This document shows positions 1 through 7,334 of a stretch of 17,922 bases of DNA, piece after piece (position 1 is the stretch's first letter; every line of letters starts with the position of its first letter). Source of the DNA: an uncultured Eubacteriales bacterium. Lineage in GTDB: Bacteria; Bacillota; Clostridia; Lachnospirales; Lachnospiraceae. Made by a program: the position numbers and the translations under genes. The stretch is taken from contig URND01000056.1 of assembly GCA_900549105.1 (NCBI GenBank), forward strand, positions 1 to 17,922. The letters are read 5' to 3'. The notes below the pieces were generated by a model. The model was given only the letters and a program-made list of their open reading frames with translations, did not search any database and was not told the origin of the DNA.

Positions 1-541
1 TGACAGCCGTATTCTGACAAATCCGAAAAACCGCTGTTATCTGTGCAAGTCACTGCTTTTTCAGTCGCTGCTGCAGGCCGGGCAGGAGGCAGGATATACA
101 TTTTTCTGCGAAGGCTCAAACGTAGATGACACGAAGGTTTACCGCCCGGGGCTCCAGGCCATCCGTGAGGCCGGCGTACACAGTCCTCTCATCGACTGCG
201 GGCTGACAAAAGCCGACATTCGAAAATTTGCCGCCGATGCGGGACTTTCCACAGCCGGCAAGCCTTCGACTCCATGTATGGCCACCCGGCTTCCCTATGA
301 TACGCCCTTTGATTATGAACTGCTCGACAGGCTTCACCGGGGAGAAGTATGGCTGAGAGACCTTGGCTTTTACAATGTCCGTCTTCGGTTTCACGCCCCG
401 GTGCTGAGAATCGAAATCGATAAAAAAGATTTTAACCAGTTTATGGAACAACATGAAAGAATCGTAAAATTCATGAAAGACCTTGATTTCAGATATATCA
501 CTCTGGATTTGGAAGGCTTCCGTTCCGGGAGTATGGATTAA
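1..541 (+). CDS. larE: LarE-type ATP-dependent sacrificial sulfur transferase, C-terminal part (5' truncated by window edge)
   Basis: The reading frame is open from base 2 and ends at TAA 539-541, giving about 179 residues of the C-terminal part. LarE adenylates, then sulfurates, the carboxylated nicotinate precursor of the nickel-pincer (NPN) cofactor of lactate racemase; it is a cytoplasmic PP-loop enzyme. Visible family signatures are NRCYLCK near the start, EGSNVDD and YRPGLQAIREAGV, then GLTKADIRKFA and KPSTPCMATRLPYDTP. The N-terminal ATP-binding SGGxDS loop lies outside the window. Two features matter. The cysteine in PCMATR matches the sacrificial Cys of Lactobacillus LarE (Cys176), and there is also a CYLC pair. 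The three-Cys pattern is that of the LarE subgroup known to carry a [4Fe-4S] cluster and to act catalytically rather than sacrificially. No larA, larB or larC follows. Family assignment is strong; the cofactor mechanism is inferred from the cysteines. Confidence 0.88.
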   Translation, partial: DSRILTNPKNRCYLCKSLLFQSLLQAGQEAGYTFFCEGSNVDDTKVYRPGLQAIREAGVHSPLIDCGLTKADIRKFAADAGLSTAGKPSTPCMATRLPYDTPFDYELLDRLHRGEVWLRDLGFYNVRLRFHAPVLRIEIDKKDFNQFMEQHERIVKFMKDLDFRYITLDLEGFRSGSMD

Positions 542-544
542 ACT

Positions 545-631
545 AAGATATACCCTTTCGGGCATCCCACATGTCAGATGCTTCGCATGGGCGCGCTTCG
601 TCAAGCTTCGCGCGATAAGGTATATTTTTTA
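545..631. repeat. Compound palindrome (multi-stem hairpin) after larE, probably a terminator or dispersed palindromic element
   Basis: The outer arms 545-554 (AAGATATACC) and 619-628 (GGTATATTTT) pair over 10 positions with one G-T wobble. Inside are smaller stems: ATGC/GCAT at 578-588, and CGCGC/GCGCG around 592-613 enclosing a GCTT/AAGC pair. The right arm runs into a T-tract (623-631), so the RNA could act as a rho-independent terminator for larE. The length and nested stems are more than a simple terminator needs and suggest a dispersed palindromic repeat. No coding potential was seen. Confidence 0.6.
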
Positions 632-663
632 TTTGAAAGCATATACTAACGGAAGATTATAAA

Positions 664-671
664 ACAGGAGG
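664..671 (+). promoter_or_regulatory. Ribosome binding site of the superoxide dismutase gene
   Basis: CAGGAGGC lies 8 nt upstream of ATG 680 and fixes the start of the dismutase gene. A possible -10 box TATACT is at 642-647, but no convincing -35 box precedes it. Confidence 0.7.
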
Positions 672-679
672 CTTTTAAT

Positions 680-1300
680 ATGAAACAAACGTATCCTTTT
701 GACCTGATGCCGCTGCCATATGATTATGATGCCCTGGAACCTTATATGGATGCAGAAACACTTCATTATCATCATGACAAACATTTAAAAACCTATGTAG
801 ATAATTTGAACAATATTTTAAAGGATTATCCCCAGTATCAGGATTGGACACTGGAAGATTTACTCACAAATCTGGACGATCTGCCGGAAGATATCCGCCA
901 GGCAGTGATGAATAATGCCGGCGGTGTCTACAATCATCAAATGTTTTTCCGCCTGCTTCATCCTCCGGTAAATGAAAATCCGATGGAACCTTATCTGACT
1001 GAAGCTTTCGGCTCCTATGAAAAATTCGTGGAAATTATGAGCGAAAACGCCATGGGACAATTTGGTTCCGGCTACGCCTGGCTGACCATTAACCCGGACA
1101 AAAAGCTGGAAGTAGTTAAAACGCCGAACCAGAATAACCCGATTTCCAACGGCTATATACCAATTCTCAATGTGGATGTCTGGGAACATGCTTACTATCT
1201 GAAATATAAAAACCTCAGAAAAGATTATGTTGCCAACTGGTTTCACTTAATCAATTGGAAAGAAGTATATAAGGATGCAAAAAAGTATCTTGAAGCTTAA
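680..1300 (+). CDS. sodA: Superoxide dismutase, Fe/Mn family, Mn-type signature
   Basis: This 206-residue protein converts superoxide to oxygen and hydrogen peroxide in the cytoplasm. The metal ligands fit the family: His31 in HHDKHLKTYV, His86 in VYNHQMFF, and Asp166 and His170 in DVWEHAYY. Second-sphere residues point to manganese rather than iron. The segment NNAGGVYNH has Gly where iron enzymes have Gln (AAQ), and the outer-sphere Gln is supplied by the later TPNQNNP segment, as in MnSOD. Metal use can still be cambialistic, so Mn preference is inferred. The start is set by a strong SD 8 nt upstream. The gene is monocistronic: it follows the palindrome and ends at a hairpin. In an anaerobe this enzyme usually serves transient oxygen exposure. 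Confidence 0.95.
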   Translation: MKQTYPFDLMPLPYDYDALEPYMDAETLHYHHDKHLKTYVDNLNNILKDYPQYQDWTLEDLLTNLDDLPEDIRQAVMNNAGGVYNHQMFFRLLHPPVNENPMEPYLTEAFGSYEKFVEIMSENAMGQFGSGYAWLTINPDKKLEVVKTPNQNNPISNGYIPILNVDVWEHAYYLKYKNLRKDYVANWFHLINWKEVYKDAKKYLEA

Positions 1301-1301
1301 A

Positions 1302-1347
1302 AAAATAACCGCGGCGGATATCCTGTATCTGCCGCGATGTTTCTTTA
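1302..1347. terminator. Bidirectional terminator between sodA and the convergent small-protein gene
   Basis: An 11-bp stem 1310-1320 / 1326-1336 with one G-T wobble encloses a 5-nt loop. On the minus strand it is followed by GTTATTTTTTT, a strong U-tract. On the plus strand the following tract (TGTTTCTTTAT) is weaker. It can therefore end transcripts arriving from both sides. Confidence 0.85.
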
Positions 1348-1395
1348 TCTCAGTTTCTTTATCTCAATTTCTTTATCTCAATTTTTTTATCCCAT
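1340..1395. repeat. 14-bp tandem repeat, about four copies
   Basis: The unit TTTCTTTATCTCAA occurs at 1340-1353 (last base G), 1354-1367 and 1368-1381, with a degenerate fourth copy at 1382-1395. It lies in the convergent intergenic gap directly after the terminator hairpin and contains no gene. It looks like a slippage-prone simple tandem array. Confidence 0.85.
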
Positions 1396-1429
1396 ATTCT
1401 GTTTCATCTTATAAAACCGAGAAATTTTA

Positions 1430-1657
1430 TCAATTGGCCAAATCTTTAAGGCTCTGAAGCAGCTCCAAATCGGACTCCTGAACCCGGATATTGGAAGTCA
1501 CCGGTCCTTCTCCCGGATGTGTCACCGTAATCTCAATAACAGTTCCCGCTTCAAATCCTCTTGAATACATAGCGCTCAAAAATGCCGTAAACTTCGGATG
1601 ATTATCTACAAATTTATTCTTGGCATTCACAAGCTTCATTAATGCCGACGGATTCAT
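1430..1657 (-). CDS. Small conserved-looking protein of unknown function (75 aa)
   Basis: I do not assign a function. The protein is 75 residues, soluble and without a signal peptide. The N-terminal half is basic and helical in character (MNPSALMKLVNAKNKF). The C-terminal half contains a beta-like segment GTVIEITVTHPGEGPVTSNIRV and ends in a leucine-rich helix DLELLQSLKDL. AAAGGA lies 8 nt upstream of the ATG. The gene follows the nucleotidyltransferase stop by only 15 nt on the same strand, so it is the last gene of a three-gene operon. It ends before the bidirectional terminator. Good SD, tight spacing and codon use like its neighbours support it as real. Confidence 0.75.
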   Translation of the reverse strand: MNPSALMKLVNAKNKFVDNHPKFTAFLSAMYSRGFEAGTVIEITVTHPGEGPVTSNIRVQESDLELLQSLKDLAN

Positions 1658-1672
1658 ACCTGTATTCCTTTC

Positions 1673-2593
1673 TTAACCCCAAAGATTTGCCGGATACACA
1701 CCGTCAGCGATCAGCTTCTTAAAGGCTGCCACAACGCTGTCTTTATCTTCTTTATAAGTCACGCCAAACCATTTATCCTGAGTTTCGAGTACTTTAACAG
1801 AAGCTTTTCCGCTTTTAATCATATTATCTACGATGGTAGGCAGCAAATACTCCCGTTTAACTTCACCCTCCGGAATTTCAGATAAAAAGGCGGAAAATCC
1901 GGTTTCAAGTTCATTCAGAAAGCCCGGTGTAAAGCCCCACATGTTCATGGATACATGCTGCTCCGGCGTGATAACCATATCGGAGCCATTATCCTCATGG
2001 GCAATCGTTCCCTCCGCTGTCATCATAAGACCGCCGGTTTCCACAACTTCTGTCAGATAGTCATTTTCATCCACAACGCAGACTCCTCGGGTCACCGCGC
2101 CATTATCGCTTAATGTGTTTTTCAGGATAAAGCCTGCCATACACATATCATATTCTTTATCTGTAGTGCCTCCGCCAATCAGATAATCATGGACTTTTTT
2201 AAAAGCCTCTTTGCCATAATAATCATCCGCATTGATGACTGCAAACGGCTCATTGACAACGCCCTTGCAGCAGAGAACCGCCTGACCTGTTCCCCATGGT
2301 TTTTTCCGGTCCGCCGGCGCTTTAAAGCCCTCAGGGAGGTCATCCAGGGACTGGAATACATATTCCACATCAATCACCTTTTCAATTCTCTGGCCGATAA
2401 TCTGGCGGAAATCTTCCTCAATGTCTTTTCTCAGTATAAATACTACTTTGTTAAATCCTGCTGCTTTCGCATCATAAATTGAGTAATCCATAATGATTTC
2501 CCCATTTGGCCCCATCGGCTCCAACTGTTTAATGCCGCCGCCAAAACGACTTCCGATACCGGCCGCCATAATCACTAATGTTGTGTTCTTCAT
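1673..2593 (-). CDS. Nucleotidyltransferase, sugar-1-phosphate (NTP_transferase/MobA-like) type
   Basis: This 306-residue protein belongs to the GT-A-fold family that couples an NTP to a sugar-1-phosphate or similar acceptor with release of pyrophosphate. The N-terminal nucleotide-binding signature MAAGIGSRFGGGIKQLEPMG (9-28) has the expected Gly-rich loop, Arg and Lys. KPWGTGQAVL (98-107) matches the base- and sugar-contact loop, and VINADDYYG (119-127) supplies the metal-binding Asp. The C-terminal part (about 220-306) is less familiar. The exact substrate cannot be read from the sequence. It is second in the operon, 12 nt after the ACT-domain gene, with AGGAGG upstream of the ATG. Neighbours give no pathway clue. 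It might serve cell-envelope or polysaccharide precursor synthesis, but that is a guess. Confidence 0.8.
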   Translation of the reverse strand: MKNTTLVIMAAGIGSRFGGGIKQLEPMGPNGEIIMDYSIYDAKAAGFNKVVFILRKDIEEDFRQIIGQRIEKVIDVEYVFQSLDDLPEGFKAPADRKKPWGTGQAVLCCKGVVNEPFAVINADDYYGKEAFKKVHDYLIGGGTTDKEYDMCMAGFILKNTLSDNGAVTRGVCVVDENDYLTEVVETGGLMMTAEGTIAHEDNGSDMVITPEQHVSMNMWGFTPGFLNELETGFSAFLSEIPEGEVKREYLLPTIVDNMIKSGKASVKVLETQDKWFGVTYKEDKDSVVAAFKKLIADGVYPANLWG

Positions 2594-2605
2594 TATAAAA
2601 TCCTC

Positions 2606-3010
2606 CTATAACACTGAAAATCCTTTTTCAGCAATACACATTTCCACTTCCATCACATCATCCGCCGAGATAACCATAATCGGTTTTCCCGATTCCCGGT
2701 TGAAGGACAGGTAAATATAATCCACATCGATGTTGCTGTCATCTAAGGCCTGCAAAAGATGATTCAGATTACCCACCTCATCTTCCACCTCAACGCCGAG
2801 AACTGCCGTCAGCCGACACAGATAACCTGCTGCTTCCAGCGCTTCCACTGTTCTCTCCGGCTCAGATACGATCATGCGGATAATTCCATACTCCGCACTG
2901 TCATTTGTCACAGAACCCAGAATATTAATATTTTCTTTGAGAAGCACTGCCGTAATTTTCTGCATTGTGCCCTTTCTATTTTCAGCATATATTGAAACCT
3001 GTTTCAGCAT
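2606..3010 (-). CDS. Tandem ACT-domain protein, probable amino-acid sensor
   Basis: The 134-residue protein consists of two ACT folds and no enzyme domain: about 1-68 (MLKQVSIYAENRKGTMQKIT) and 69-134 (LGVEVEDEVGNLNHLLQAL). ACT domains bind amino acids or similar small ligands at dimer interfaces. Stand-alone double-ACT proteins are usually treated as regulatory; the ligand is unknown here. The start was chosen at ATG 3010, because AGGAGG (3019-3024 on the minus strand) lies 8 nt upstream of it. It lies only 2 nt from the ATG at 3016, which is therefore unlikely. This is the first gene of the operon, with a promoter at 3047-3075. Confidence 0.82.
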   Translation of the reverse strand: MLKQVSIYAENRKGTMQKITAVLLKENINILGSVTNDSAEYGIIRMIVSEPERTVEALEAAGYLCRLTAVLGVEVEDEVGNLNHLLQALDDSNIDVDYIYLSFNRESGKPIMVISADDVMEVEMCIAEKGFSVL

Positions 3011-3046
3011 CTGCATTTCCTCCTGATAATTTTGTCTGTTCTTTTT

Positions 3047-3075
3047 ATTTTAGCTTTTTTCCTGTATAATGTCAA
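3047..3075 (-). promoter_or_regulatory. Sigma-A type promoter of the ACT-nucleotidyltransferase operon
   Basis: On the minus strand, TTGACA (3070-3075) and TAAAAT (3047-3052) are separated by exactly 17 bp. The -35 box is a perfect consensus. The promoter lies between the V-ATPase terminator and the ACT gene. Confidence 0.85.
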
Positions 3076-3085
3076 CATTGGGCCA

Positions 3086-3131
3086 CGAAAAGAACCCTTT
3101 CAGCCCCGAAAATCCGGGGCCAAAAGGGTTC
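3086..3131 (-). terminator. Terminator of the V-type ATPase operon
   Basis: GAACCCTTT (3092-3100) pairs with AAAGGGTTC (3123-3131). A second GC-rich stem lies inside, GCCCCG (3103-3108) with CGGGGC (3115-3120). On the minus strand the hairpin is followed by TTTTCG, a short U-tract. It lies 15 nt after the stop of the subunit D gene and just upstream of the next promoter. Confidence 0.85.
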
Positions 3132-3145
3132 CTCTTACAGTTCTT

Positions 3146-3823
3146 TTATTCTGCAGCCATCGCTGCCTGTTTTTCTTTATAATGATGGGCTTCTTCCAGC
3201 ATCATGTCTTTGACTTTCATCAAACGAATCTGGGTGGAACGTTCATTTTCATCCAGCTTCATGGAGATATATTTGATATTTTCCTGCATCTGGGGTATTT
3301 TGACATACTCCAGCGCGTTGACACGCCGGCGGGTCTTTTCAATTTCCGCAGCCATAAGCTGACAGGCTTTTTCTGTCTCCGCCAGTTTCAGCATATCCGG
3401 CAGTATATCTGCCAGAGACTTCACCGCATCATCCAAATCACTGGAAGTAAAAGCGAAGCCATAAGAATAAATGTCATTTTCATCTGCTGTCCGTGTTTTA
3501 TAGCTGAACACCGGAATATCAACACTCATAACATTTTTCTTATCCGTCTCCAGATATACGCCCTGCTTCGGCGCCATCAGCGCCGTGTGAAGCGTTTCCT
3601 CCGACATGCCGGCCTTTGCAACAACAAAGTTCTTATTTGCCGCCTGAATACCTGCTTCCACCTTCTGGCGCAAAGCCATATTCTCCCGAACCAAATCCAG
3701 GAACTGCCGCATCAATTCATCCCGTTTATCCTTTAAGAGCTTATGCCCCTTTGTGGCCGTAACCAGCTTCTTTTTCTGGCGGCTCAGCTCCATTCGGGTC
3801 GGATTTACCTGCGTAGATGCCAA
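3146..3823 (-). CDS. ntpD: V-type ATPase subunit D (central shaft), TTG start
   Basis: The 225-residue subunit forms the long coiled-coil axle that turns inside the A3B3 head. The N-terminus VNPTRMELSRQKKKLVTATKGHKLLKDKRDEL is cut here to its key motif VNPTRMEL (7-14), a signature of the family. Long heptad-rich helices occupy about 10-75 and 140-205, with a beta-rich globular part between. The start is TTG at 3823: GGAGAGGTG lies 7 nt upstream, a TGA stop closes the frame just upstream, and the next ATG (codon 11) would remove part of the conserved N-terminus. It is the last gene of the operon, 29 nt after B, and is followed by a terminator. The weak start codon may tune down one of the single-copy subunits. 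Confidence 0.96.
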   Translation of the reverse strand: MASTQVNPTRMELSRQKKKLVTATKGHKLLKDKRDELMRQFLDLVRENMALRQKVEAGIQAANKNFVVAKAGMSEETLHTALMAPKQGVYLETDKKNVMSVDIPVFSYKTRTADENDIYSYGFAFTSSDLDDAVKSLADILPDMLKLAETEKACQLMAAEIEKTRRRVNALEYVKIPQMQENIKYISMKLDENERSTQIRLMKVKDMMLEEAHHYKEKQAAMAAE

Positions 3824-3852
3824 GTAGTATCACCTCTCCTTTTGTTCAGGTT

Positions 3853-5226
3853 CTAAAATTTACCGTAGTACATATCCAGATATTCATCATCGATACGTTT
3901 CAGCTCGCTTCGCGGCAAAATTGACAGGAGCTTCCAGCCGATATTCAGCGTTTCCTCAATATCACGGTCTGCATTAAAGCCCTGGGATACATATTCCTTC
4001 TCAAATTCATCTGCAAACTTCGCATAAATCAAATCGATATCCGAAAGGGCTGCCTCACCGAGAATCGTCATCAATTCCTTCGCATCTTTGCCTCGTGCAT
4101 AAGCCGCAAACAACTGATTCAGCGTATTAGAGTGGTCCCCGCGGGTTTTTCCTTCGCCGATACCCTTATCCTTCAGACGGGACAGGGACGGAAGTACGTC
4201 GATTGGCGGGTTGATACCCTTTCTGAAAAGCTCACGGCTCAAAATAATCTGACCCTCGGTAATATAACCGGTCAAATCCGGAATCGGATGGGTCTTATCA
4301 TCCTCCGGCATGGTAAGAATCGGAATCATTGTGATTGAGCCGATTTTCCCATTCTGACGTCCGGCGCGTTCATACAAACTTGCAAGGTCGGTATACATAT
4401 AACCCGGATAGCCACGGCGGCCCGGAACCTCTTTACGTGCGGCGGAAATTTCCCGCAGCGCATCCGCATAGTTTGTGATATCCGTTAAGATGACAAGAAC
4501 ATGCATATCTTTTTCAAAAGCAAGATACTCGGCGGCTGTCAGGGCCATACGCGGTGTGGCGATACGCTCTACTGCCGGGTCATTTGCCAGATTCATAAAC
4601 AAAACAGTTCTGTCAATGGCGCCAGTTTCCTTAAAGCTGTCTACGAAAAAGTTGGATTCCTCGAAAGTAATACCCATAGCCGCAAATACAACGGCAAACT
4701 TTTCATCTTTTCCGCGGACCTTCGCCTGACGGGCAATCTGGGCAGCCAACTGGGCATGAGGCAGACCGGAAGCCGAGAAAATCGGCAGCTTCTGTCCACG
4801 TACCAGCGTATTCAAACCGTCAATTGCAGAAACGCCGGTCTGAATAAACTCATTCGGATAGCTTCTGGCCGCCGGATTCATCGGCAGACCGTTGATGTCC
4901 AACCGCTTATCCGGAAGGATATCCGGGCCGTCATCAATCGGACGTCCCATACCGTCAAACACCCGGCCCAGCATGTCGCCGGAAGCTCCGAGTTCCATAC
5001 TTCTTCCAAGGAAACGCACCTTGCTGTTTGAAAGGTTGATACCGGTGGAGCTTTCGAAAAGCTGTACCAGCGCATCGGTTCCATTAACTTCAAGAACTTT
5101 ACAGCGGCGTGTTTCACCGTTCACCAGTTCAATTTCACCAAGTTCATCATAGGTTACACCCTCAACGCCTTTTACAAGCATCAGCGGTCCGGCTACTTCT
5201 TGTATTGTTCTATATTCTTTTGGCAT
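3853..5226 (-). CDS. ntpB: V-type ATPase subunit B (non-catalytic nucleotide-site subunit)
   Basis: The 457-residue protein alternates with A in the cytosolic A3B3 hexamer. Its P-loop position reads FSASGLPH (150-157), without the Gly-Lys-Thr of a true Walker A, as expected for B. Further family segments are GRVFDGMGRPIDDGP (87-101), SLYERAGR (283-290), and PSLSRL with Arg350, which corresponds to the arginine finger of the E. hirae protein that reaches into the A active site. Its ATG (5224-5226) directly abuts the TAA stop of A (5227-5229), with no gap. The SD GGGAGG lies inside the end of the A gene, so translation is probably coupled, which suits the 3:3 stoichiometry. Confidence 0.98.
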   Translation of the reverse strand: MPKEYRTIQEVAGPLMLVKGVEGVTYDELGEIELVNGETRRCKVLEVNGTDALVQLFESSTGINLSNSKVRFLGRSMELGASGDMLGRVFDGMGRPIDDGPDILPDKRLDINGLPMNPAARSYPNEFIQTGVSAIDGLNTLVRGQKLPIFSASGLPHAQLAAQIARQAKVRGKDEKFAVVFAAMGITFEESNFFVDSFKETGAIDRTVLFMNLANDPAVERIATPRMALTAAEYLAFEKDMHVLVILTDITNYADALREISAARKEVPGRRGYPGYMYTDLASLYERAGRQNGKIGSITMIPILTMPEDDKTHPIPDLTGYITEGQIILSRELFRKGINPPIDVLPSLSRLKDKGIGEGKTRGDHSNTLNQLFAAYARGKDAKELMTILGEAALSDIDLIYAKFADEFEKEYVSQGFNADRDIEETLNIGWKLLSILPRSELKRIDDEYLDMYYGKF

Positions 5227-6993
5227 TTAGAAGTCCTCCCTTCCGCATACTTCTTTAATCTGATCTGCCAGAGTATTCATTACTTTTTCATACTCCTTAT
5301 CCAGATTTTCTTCAACGATGTATTTATATCGGCCAATCTGTTCACGCACCGGCATTTTAATCAGGCCCTGAACATTGGCGCCGTTTTTCAATGCTTCCAT
5401 AGACTGCTCATAATAAGCAATCACCAGTTTCATCATCAGAAGCTGTTTCTTCAGGGATGTATATGTGTCCACATCATGGAAGGAGTTCTGATGCAGGAAG
5501 TCTTCACGAATAGAGCGGGCTGCTTCCATTTTCAGACGGTCAGGCGCGGACAAGGCGTCCATACCAACCATCTGCACGATTTCATTTAATTCCGCCTCTT
5601 CCTGAAGCAGCGACATCATCTTCTGACGGTCAATCATCCACTCTTCAGAAACATTTTTATCAAACCATCCGGAAATGTTATCCAGATAGAGAGAATAACT
5701 GGTCAGCCAGTTAATGGCCGGGAAATGACGCTTATAAGCCAGCGCCGAATCCAGTCCCCAGAACACTTTAACGATACGCAGTGTCGCCTGGGATACCGGT
5801 TCGGAAATATCGCCGCCCGGAGGGGATACGGCGCCGATAACAGACAGGGCGCCTTCTCTTCCATCTTTCCCCAGATTTATCACGTGGCCGGCACGCTCAT
5901 AAAACTGTGCCAATCGGGAACCCAGATACGCCGGATAACCTTCTTCACCCGGCATTTCCTCCAAGCGGCCCGACATTTCACGAAGGGCCTCCGCCCAACG
6001 GGAAGTGGAATCGGCCATCAAAGCTACCGAGTATCCCATATCACGGAAATACTCCGCAATGGTAATTCCTGTATAAATAGAAGCTTCACGGGCCGCTACC
6101 GGCATATCAGAGGTATTGGCAATCAAAACCGTCCGCTCCATCAAAGATTTTCCTGTTTTTGGGTCTTTCAACTCAGGAAACTCATTCAAAACATCCGTCA
6201 TCTCATTACCGCGCTCACCGCAGCCGATGTATACAACGATATCCGCCTCAGCCCATTTTGCCAGCTGATGCTGAATAACCGTCTTGCCGCTTCCGAATGG
6301 GCCCGGAACGGCAGCCACACCGCCCTTGGCAATCGGGAAAAATGTGTCGACAACTCGCTGGCCCGTGATCAACGGCATGGTCGGCGGCAGTTTTCTCTTA
6401 TACGGACGGCCTTTTCGTACCGGCCATCTCTGCATCAGAGAAACTTCTCTGTCGCCATCGGCTGTCTCGATAACAGCAACCGTCTCTTCAACCGTAAATT
6501 CACCGGCTTTAATATCTTTAATTTTTCCCTGAACATCGTAAGGAACCATAATCCGCTGTTCCACAACGCTTGTCTCCTGGACTGTACCAATGATATCCCC
6601 GGCTTCCACTTCATCTCCGACCTTCGCCGTCGGAACAAAGTTCCACTTCAAATGCCGTTTCAAAGAAGGAACTTCAACGCCTCGCTTTAAGTTGTTGCCG
6701 GATACCTTCATAATATCATCCAGAGGTCTCTGGATACCATCATAAATACTGGTGATAAGTCCCGGCCCAAGTTCTACGGACAATGGCATATCCGTGGACT
6801 CTACCGGTTCACCCGGTCCAAGGCCTGACGTTTCCTCATATACCTGAATGGATGCCTCATCACCGTGCATTTCAATAATTTCTCCAATCAGTCGCTGGCT
6901 GCTTACACGCACCACGTCAAACATGTTGGCATCGCGCATACCCTCAGCGATAACCAGCGGTCCTGCTACTTTTTTAATCGTACCTATACTCAT
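5227..6993 (-). CDS. ntpA: V-type ATPase subunit A (catalytic)
   Basis: The 588-residue catalytic subunit hydrolyses or makes ATP. It has the usual extra non-homologous region (about 110-185) that separates V/A-type A subunits from F1-beta. Key residues are Walker A GPFGSGKT (231-238), the catalytic Glu260 in GCGERGNEM, and the Walker B region LMADSTSRWAEALREMSGRL (325-344) with Asp328. FYERAGH (364-370) follows. The length is normal and no inteins or gaps were seen. The gene starts 20 nt after F, with only a modest SD (GGGTGA, 9 nt upstream). Confidence 0.98.
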   Translation of the reverse strand: MSIGTIKKVAGPLVIAEGMRDANMFDVVRVSSQRLIGEIIEMHGDEASIQVYEETSGLGPGEPVESTDMPLSVELGPGLITSIYDGIQRPLDDIMKVSGNNLKRGVEVPSLKRHLKWNFVPTAKVGDEVEAGDIIGTVQETSVVEQRIMVPYDVQGKIKDIKAGEFTVEETVAVIETADGDREVSLMQRWPVRKGRPYKRKLPPTMPLITGQRVVDTFFPIAKGGVAAVPGPFGSGKTVIQHQLAKWAEADIVVYIGCGERGNEMTDVLNEFPELKDPKTGKSLMERTVLIANTSDMPVAAREASIYTGITIAEYFRDMGYSVALMADSTSRWAEALREMSGRLEEMPGEEGYPAYLGSRLAQFYERAGHVINLGKDGREGALSVIGAVSPPGGDISEPVSQATLRIVKVFWGLDSALAYKRHFPAINWLTSYSLYLDNISGWFDKNVSEEWMIDRQKMMSLLQEEAELNEIVQMVGMDALSAPDRLKMEAARSIREDFLHQNSFHDVDTYTSLKKQLLMMKLVIAYYEQSMEALKNGANVQGLIKMPVREQIGRYKYIVEENLDKEYEKVMNTLADQIKEVCGREDF

Positions 6994-7013
6994 TAAATGG
7001 ATTCACCCACTTT

Positions 7014-7334
7014 CTAATTATTGCCGAAGATAATATCGGAACCGACCGCCTGTTCCACAGACTTCTTTACGCCTTCAACCCCGGCGCCCGTATTCCCGGA
7101 TACGCCCGGAATCTGAATGATAGCCGGAAGAACCTGTTCCCGATACTTACTTATCTCGTGTGCCAATTCTGCTGCCAGCGCTTCTGTGATATAAATTACC
7201 GCATATTCACCGGATGCCAGCGTTTTCAGCGTTTCCTCACCTTCCCGGGCATCGGACACAGGAAATGTATCCAGCCCAAGCGCCGCAAAACCATAAATAC
7301 TGTCATAAGCGCCGATTACTGCAATCTTATACAT
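7014..7334 (-). CDS. ntpG: V-type ATPase subunit F (shaft accessory; ntpG in Enterococcus naming)
   Basis: The 106-residue protein binds subunit D and helps couple or regulate rotation. The Rossmann-like N-terminus MYKIAVIGAYDSIYGFAALG matches the family, as do YAVIYITEALA and LPAIIQIPG in the middle. The C-terminal helix carries GVKKSVEQAVGSDI. Its ATG overlaps the end of the C gene by 8 nt (7327-7334), with AAGGG 6 nt upstream, so it is translationally coupled to C. Confidence 0.95.
   Translation of the reverse strand: MYKIAVIGAYDSIYGFAALGLDTFPVSDAREGEETLKTLASGEYAVIYITEALAAELAHEISKYREQVLPAIIQIPGVSGNTGAGVEGVKKSVEQAVGSDIIFGNN

Noticed and set aside
1340..1395. Possible CRISPR-like repeats
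   Set aside because: The units are 14 bp, directly adjacent with no spacers, so this is a simple tandem repeat.
1275..1457. A 60-codon plus-strand frame after sodA
   Set aside because: It overlaps the end of sodA, reads through the terminator hairpin and the 14-bp repeat, and has no ribosome binding site.
3032..3736. A 234-codon plus-strand frame
   Set aside because: It runs antisense through the subunit D gene, the operon terminator and the ACT promoter; its residues are Phe/His-rich shadow sequence.
5725..6690. A 321-codon open frame on the plus strand
   Set aside because: It lies wholly antisense to the catalytic subunit A gene, has a composition of a shadow frame (His/Arg/Asn-rich) and no family motifs.
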